A stretch of 36,742 nucleotides of DNA from a filamentous cyanobacterium ESFC-1 (lineage in GTDB: Bacteria > Cyanobacteriota > Cyanobacteriia > Cyanobacteriales > Spirulinaceae). Position numbers and translations under genes: made by a program. Positions 32,732 to 36,742 of this stretch are shown here, piece by piece (positions within the stretch are counted from its first letter, which is position 1; each line of letters starts with the position of its first letter). The stretch spans positions 5,190,049-5,226,790 of the forward strand of contig KB904821.1 in NCBI GenBank assembly GCA_000380225.1, given 5' to 3'. Under the pieces are notes generated by a model that made no database searches, had not been told where the DNA came from, and was given only the letters and a program-made list of their open reading frames with translations.

Positions 32732-35119
32732 TTGATTCAAGCCGAAACCCTCGAACTGCTCGAATGGCCGCGATTGTGTCAACATTTATCCACATTTGCA
32801 GCCACAAAATTAGGCGCGATCGCGTCCAAAAATCTCTATCTGCCCGAAAACCGGGACGAAAGCTTGCATTTACTCGCGCAAACCCAAGAAGTCTACAATC
32901 TTGAATTGCGCCTGGATAATGGTTTAACCTTTGAAGGCATCAAAGACGTTGGCGACGCATTAGAACGCGCTCAACGGCAAGGGATATTGTCCGGGGAAGA
33001 ATTACTGGCGATCGCGACAACTTTGGCAGGGATGCGGCGTTTGCGGCGGCTGATTGACGAACAAGAAGACATCCCCACCCTCAAAGAAATTGTCGAGACA
33101 GTACGGACTTATCCCGAACTGGAACAGGAAATTCATCGCTGCATAGACGATCGCGCTCAAGTGGCCGATCGCGCTAGTCAAAAGTTAGCCGATCTGCGCC
33201 ATCACAGTAAACAACTGCGATCGCAAATCCAACAAAAGCTACAACGCCTGATACAGCAGCATGGCAACGCGATTCAACAACAGGTGATCTCCCAACGGGG
33301 CGATCGCTATGTGATTCCTGTCAAAGCGCCGCAAAAAGAAGTCATTTCCGGCATTGTTCACGATACTTCTAGCACCGGGGCTACCCTTTACATCGAACCT
33401 AACTCGATTGTGAACTGGGGCAACCAACTGCGGCAAATTCTGCGGCAAGAAAAGCGGGAAGAAGAAATTATCTTAACCCGACTCACCGAACAAGTGGCAG
33501 AGGTGGGGGAAGATTTAGAAGCCCTCCTCGCGATCGCCACCAAACTCGACCTTGCCACCGCCAAAGCCCGCTACAGCTTGTGGTTAGAAGCCAATCCCCC
33601 CCGCTTTACCGAAGCCTCTGAAGACATCGTGTTGCGGCAGTTGCGTCATCCTTTGTTGGTGTGGCAAGAAAAGCACGAACAAGGCCAAAGCGTGGTTCCG
33701 GTTGATGTCATCGTGCGCCCTCCGGTGCGGGTTGTTGCCATCACCGGGCCCAATACCGGGGGGAAAACTGTCAGTCTCAAAACCCTGGGAATAGCCGCAT
33801 TAATGGCGAAAGTGGGTTTATTTATTCCTGCCAGAGAACCGGTAGAAATGCCTTGGTTTGAGCAAGTTCTGGCTGATATTGGCGATGAGCAATCGTTAGA
33901 ACAGAGTTTGTCCACTTTTTCCGGGCATATTCGCCGCATTAGCTTGATTCTCGAAGCCTTGAACCAAGAAGAAACCCCGCAATCTCTCGTATTACTGGAT
34001 GAAGTGGGGGCGGGAACCGATCCGGCAGAAGGTAGCGCCCTCGCGATCGCCCTACTGTACGAACTGGCCGACTCGGCCCAACTCGCGATCGCCACCACCC
34101 ACTACGGCGAACTCAAAGCCCTGAAATATCAAGATAATCGCTTTGAGAACGCTTCGGTTGAATTTGACGAAAAAACCCTCCAACCGACTTATCGCTTGTT
34201 GTGGGGCATTCCAGGGCGCTCTAATGCCCTCACCATCGCCCGCCGCTTAGGACTCAAACCCGAAGTGATCGACTCGGCCCAAAGTCGTATGGGGGGCTTC
34301 TCTGAAGACATTAATCAAACCATCGCCGGGTTAGAACAAGAACGCAAGCGCCAAGAAGACCGCGCCCAAGAAGCGGCCAATCTTTTAGCCCAAGCCGAGC
34401 GATTTTACAAAGAAGTGAGCGATCGCGCCACCCAACTGCAAGCGAGGGAACAACAACTCAAGCAAAATCAAGAAAAAGAAATCAACGACGCGATCGCGAC
34501 AGCTAAAGGCGAAATTGCCCAAGTTATTCGCCAACTCCAGCAAGGCAAACAAAGCGCCCAAGATGCCCAAAAAGCCACCGACTCCCTCAACCGCATCGCC
34601 GAACGCCAGCGCCCCAAATCTCCCCCGAAACCCAAACCGACCTACAAACCCCAAACCGGGGAAATCGTCCGCATTCCCCGCCTCGGTCAAACCGCCGAAG
34701 TCCTCGACATCAGCGAAGACGGCAACAACATTACCGCCCGCTTTGGCATCATGAAAATGACCCTCCCAGTCAGCGATATCGAATCCCTCGACGGGCAAAA
34801 AGTCGAATCGCCCCCCAAAGCCAAAACCACCCCCGCCACAACGCCCCCACCCCCTCCGAAAGTCCGATCCAATGTGCGAACCTCTCAAAACACCCTCGAT
34901 ATTCGCGGCAGTCGCGTCGCCAACGCCGAACCGGAAATCGAAGCCGCCATCAACAACGCCCTAGCTTCTGGGACTCTCTGGATTATCCACGGTAAAGGCA
35001 CAGGCCGCTTGCGAGAGGGCGTTCAAGACTTCCTGCAACGCCATCCTCAAGTCGAACGCTTTGAACTTGCCCCCCAAAATGAAGGCGGTTCTGGGGTAAC
35101 GGTTGCTTATTTGCGGTAG
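32732..35119 (+). CDS. mutS2: MutS2 (Smr-domain MutS paralogue)
   Basis: 795 residues, full length. The start is a TTG at 32732 giving MIQAETLELLEWPRLC, the conserved N terminus. The frame is closed by a TAG only 30 bases upstream, with no ATG between. Core and clamp helices precede the ATPase: Walker A GPNTGGKT at 339-346 and Walker B LVLLDEVGAGTDP. A long Gln/Glu coiled coil follows (about 515-630). The C-terminal Smr nuclease-type domain has LDIRGSRVANAEPEIEAAI and IIHGKGTGRLREGV (given in parts). MutS2 suppresses recombination in some bacteria and acts on collided ribosomes in others. Low-level initiation from TTG is plausible. Confidence 0.95.
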   Translation: MIQAETLELLEWPRLCQHLSTFAATKLGAIASKNLYLPENRDESLHLLAQTQEVYNLELRLDNGLTFEGIKDVGDALERAQRQGILSGEELLAIATTLAGMRRLRRLIDEQEDIPTLKEIVETVRTYPELEQEIHRCIDDRAQVADRASQKLADLRHHSKQLRSQIQQKLQRLIQQHGNAIQQQVISQRGDRYVIPVKAPQKEVISGIVHDTSSTGATLYIEPNSIVNWGNQLRQILRQEKREEEIILTRLTEQVAEVGEDLEALLAIATKLDLATAKARYSLWLEANPPRFTEASEDIVLRQLRHPLLVWQEKHEQGQSVVPVDVIVRPPVRVVAITGPNTGGKTVSLKTLGIAALMAKVGLFIPAREPVEMPWFEQVLADIGDEQSLEQSLSTFSGHIRRISLILEALNQEETPQSLVLLDEVGAGTDPAEGSALAIALLYELADSAQLAIATTHYGELKALKYQDNRFENASVEFDEKTLQPTYRLLWGIPGRSNALTIARRLGLKPEVIDSAQSRMGGFSEDINQTIAGLEQERKRQEDRAQEAANLLAQAERFYKEVSDRATQLQAREQQLKQNQEKEINDAIATAKGEIAQVIRQLQQGKQSAQDAQKATDSLNRIAERQRPKSPPKPKPTYKPQTGEIVRIPRLGQTAEVLDISEDGNNITARFGIMKMTLPVSDIESLDGQKVESPPKAKTTPATTPPPPPKVRSNVRTSQNTLDIRGSRVANAEPEIEAAINNALASGTLWIIHGKGTGRLREGVQDFLQRHPQVERFELAPQNEGGSGVTVAYLR

Positions 35120-35152
35120 TTACTCCCTGGGCGGGTTAGCAAGATAGACGAT

Positions 35153-35217
35153 AGAACCCTGGTTTCTTATCTGTCTACCCGATAGAGTTAAAATTTGACC
35201 CTAGAAAGCGGGGTTCT
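35153..35217. repeat. 65-bp dispersed element with palindromic ends, copy 2
   Basis: AGAACCCTGGTTTCTT at one end and CTAGAAAGCGGGGTTCT at the other are inverted repeats. Same length and internal ACCCGAT...AGTT...AATTT as copy 1 at 5103-5167. It lies 33 bases after the mutS2 stop. Confidence 0.65.
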
Positions 35218-35230
35218 CGGTTCTCGATTC

Positions 35231-36571
35231 TTACACCGAAACTGCCAAATCTTGCGCGACTCTAAACCCTGCGTGTTGATAGAAATTGCGGCGGAACCAA
35301 TTACGACAAGAAGGAGACGCATAAGCCCCCGTACTTGCCCAAGAACCCCCTAACATAACTTTGTGATTGTTATCAAAAAAGGGTGCAGAATAATCTTGAT
35401 AAAGAGGATGAGGCGCAAACCCTGGTAAGGGACTAAATTCATCTTCTAACCATTCCCAAACATTCCCCCGCAAATCGTAAAGCCCAGAGGAAGTTTCAGC
35501 ATTATTTAAACTGCCCACTGGACAAGGAGAACCAAATTTTACATCCAAATTAAAAGCAGAATTATCTTGAGAATCCTCCTCAGAAGTATGGGCAGCAACT
35601 TTCCATTCTGCTTCACTCATTAAGCGCTTTCCTTCCCCTTGCCAACGACAATAAGCCATCGCTTCATAGTGATTTACTTCTACGGGCCAATCAAGGGGTA
35701 AATCGATTTCATCAAAGAGGGTGCGGTATTGATAACGACCATTTTTAAACAGCCAAAATTTGGGATATTTGATATTATTTTCGCCTTTCCATTGCCAAGC
35801 TTCAGGTTCCCACAAATCCGGGTTTTCATAACCGCCAGCTTGGACAAATTGTAGAAATTCACCGTTAGTCACAAGATGCTGACTGGCAAGAAAAGGCTGC
35901 ACTTTGACGGTACGACTGCCATATTCGTTATCCCAACCATAAGTTGTAGAATTTTCCGGTTTTCCTAAGTTAGCCATACCGCCAGAAACCTCAACCATTG
36001 GGTTATCAGGAATCACAGAATTTGAGGGGGCATACTGCCAATTTTCCGGGCGTTGGAGACGTTCAACGGGGAATTGTCGCAGCAACATTGATGAGGTTTC
36101 AAAGTGAATGCGGTTATGTTCCATGCCCATAATTAATGCCCATAGGGGATGGTTCGGCGTGATGGGCAGTGCCAGAGAACAGGTGTTAATAATCTCAGTG
36201 ACAATTGCTTTGACTTTTTCGCGATAATGCCAGACTTTTTCAATAGTTGGCCAATTGATTTTTTGCAGGAATTGGTTTAATTCTGCGGGAGTGCTGGGAT
36301 CGACTCCCATTTCAAATAAGATTTCGTAATCGGGGTTGAGGCGTTGAGAAATTAAGTCAACTTGAATGAGTTTGTTGATATAGAAAACGGGAGAATGTCC
36401 GAGATAAAAAATAATGGGGTTTCTCAAGGGATCGGGATTGAGATAAAAGCTGTCATCATTGACTAAGCTTTTCATCAAAATTTCTTCGAGTTCCCAAGAG
36501 TTTTCAAAGTAGGTGAGTAGGGTGGCGCGATCGCAGCGATCTAATTTTAAAGTCGGTATGGATGTCAGCAT
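35231..36571 (-). CDS. OvoA/EgtB-like sulfoxide synthase without methyltransferase domain
   Basis: 446 residues from the ATG at 36571 (MLTSIPTLKLDRCDRA); an ATG at 36613 adds 14 unconserved-looking residues. The N-terminal DinB-like domain has the iron ligands: His59 in FYLGH and the HX3HXE motif His152/His156/Glu158 (EHNRIHFETSS). A formylglycine-generating-enzyme-like domain follows (VSGGMANLG to SWASTGAYASPSCRNWFRRNFYQHAGFRVA, given in parts). The LRNPIIFYLGHSPVFYINKL and WALIMGMEHNRIH wording fits 5-histidylcysteine sulfoxide synthase (OvoA) more than EgtB. OvoA usually carries a C-terminal methyltransferase, missing here. The product may be a histidine-derived thiol precursor; substrate not proven. 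Confidence 0.82.
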   Translation of the reverse strand: MLTSIPTLKLDRCDRATLLTYFENSWELEEILMKSLVNDDSFYLNPDPLRNPIIFYLGHSPVFYINKLIQVDLISQRLNPDYEILFEMGVDPSTPAELNQFLQKINWPTIEKVWHYREKVKAIVTEIINTCSLALPITPNHPLWALIMGMEHNRIHFETSSMLLRQFPVERLQRPENWQYAPSNSVIPDNPMVEVSGGMANLGKPENSTTYGWDNEYGSRTVKVQPFLASQHLVTNGEFLQFVQAGGYENPDLWEPEAWQWKGENNIKYPKFWLFKNGRYQYRTLFDEIDLPLDWPVEVNHYEAMAYCRWQGEGKRLMSEAEWKVAAHTSEEDSQDNSAFNLDVKFGSPCPVGSLNNAETSSGLYDLRGNVWEWLEDEFSPLPGFAPHPLYQDYSAPFFDNNHKVMLGGSWASTGAYASPSCRNWFRRNFYQHAGFRVAQDLAVSV

Positions 36572-36742
36572 ATTTACAGGAATTACAATTTGAGTCAGAT
36601 AATCTGTCCTCATCTATCTTAATATTCGAGATCGATTTAATCAGCCAGGAATTGACATAAGAAAACAAAAACCTGATAATTCATGGACAAACCGAGTCAT
36701 ATTTGTCGATGAATTATCGCCCTCACGAATTAGCAGAACTGT

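Noticed and set aside
34385-34888. 167-codon minus-strand frame inside mutS2, Gly/Phe-rich
   Set aside because: Antisense shadow of the coiled-coil and Pro-rich part of MutS2.
36709-36742. Possible start of a plus-strand gene (MNYRPHELAEL)
   Set aside because: Only 11 codons before the window edge and no ribosome site; plausible but undecidable here.

Overview
The window looks like chromosome of a filamentous-type cyanobacterium. The octamer GCGATCGC (HIP1) is scattered through almost every gene. The recA promoter carries a perfect cyanobacterial-type LexA box. There are several families of heptanucleotide tandem repeats of the kind known from Anabaena and Calothrix. The gene set (PrcA-like protease, RRM-type Rbp protein, RDD/SpoIIM membrane proteins, two TPR-CHAT proteins) fits as well. 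No rRNA, tRNA or CRISPR array was found.

Layout. 1-0.5 kb: 3' end of an IS200/IS605-type tnpB whose tail runs through a series of hairpins (candidate omega RNA). 0.55-5.1 kb: a TPR protein with a CHAT-like C terminus that has lost its catalytic residues, then bioF. 5.1-5.6 kb: repeat-filled spacer. 5.6-8.5 kb: SpoIIM-like protein divergent from a two-gene membrane operon (unknown multipass protein + RDD), with an inverted repeat between them. 8.7-10.75 kb: PrcA-like subtilisin with a P domain. 10.8-15.45 kb: an AT-rich, HIP1-free, three-gene minus-strand operon (active-type TPR-CHAT protease, small protein, coiled-coil membrane protein) preceded by a structured leader or small RNA. 15.76-17.8 kb: an overlapping DUF1611/enolase pair (DgcN/DgcA-like). 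17.8-22.2 kb: a repeat-rich zone in which a PHP phosphoesterase, a sulfite-oxidase-like protein and an unknown TPR-like protein lie between oppositely oriented copies of a composite repeat. 22.2-25.1 kb: a degenerate DinG-like helicase and recA. 25.4-27 kb: small unknown proteins and a Pro/Glu-rich tail-anchored repeat protein. 27-29.1 kb: trpS, a small basic protein and an RRM protein. 29.4-31.8 kb: a DppC-type ABC permease and a sigma-70-like factor. 32.1-32.4 kb: an IS630-like HTH remnant. 32.7-35.1 kb: mutS2 with a TTG start. 35.2-36.6 kb: an OvoA-like enzyme without the methyltransferase domain.

How the parts relate. Housekeeping genes (bioF, recA, trpS, mutS2) are separated by accessory material. 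The strongest candidate for an unusual system is the 10.8-15.7 kb TPR-CHAT operon. Its genes overlap, its composition differs from the flanks, it has an intact His-Cys pair in the protease and a membrane-anchored partner, and a terminated structured RNA sits just ahead of the first start codon. A second, catalytically dead TPR-CHAT protein lies about 7 kb away. The non-coding DNA is dominated by repeats: three copies of a ~128-bp MITE-like element, two copies of a 65-bp palindromic-ended element, three copies of a ~145-bp element, and heptamer arrays that often begin exactly at stop codons.
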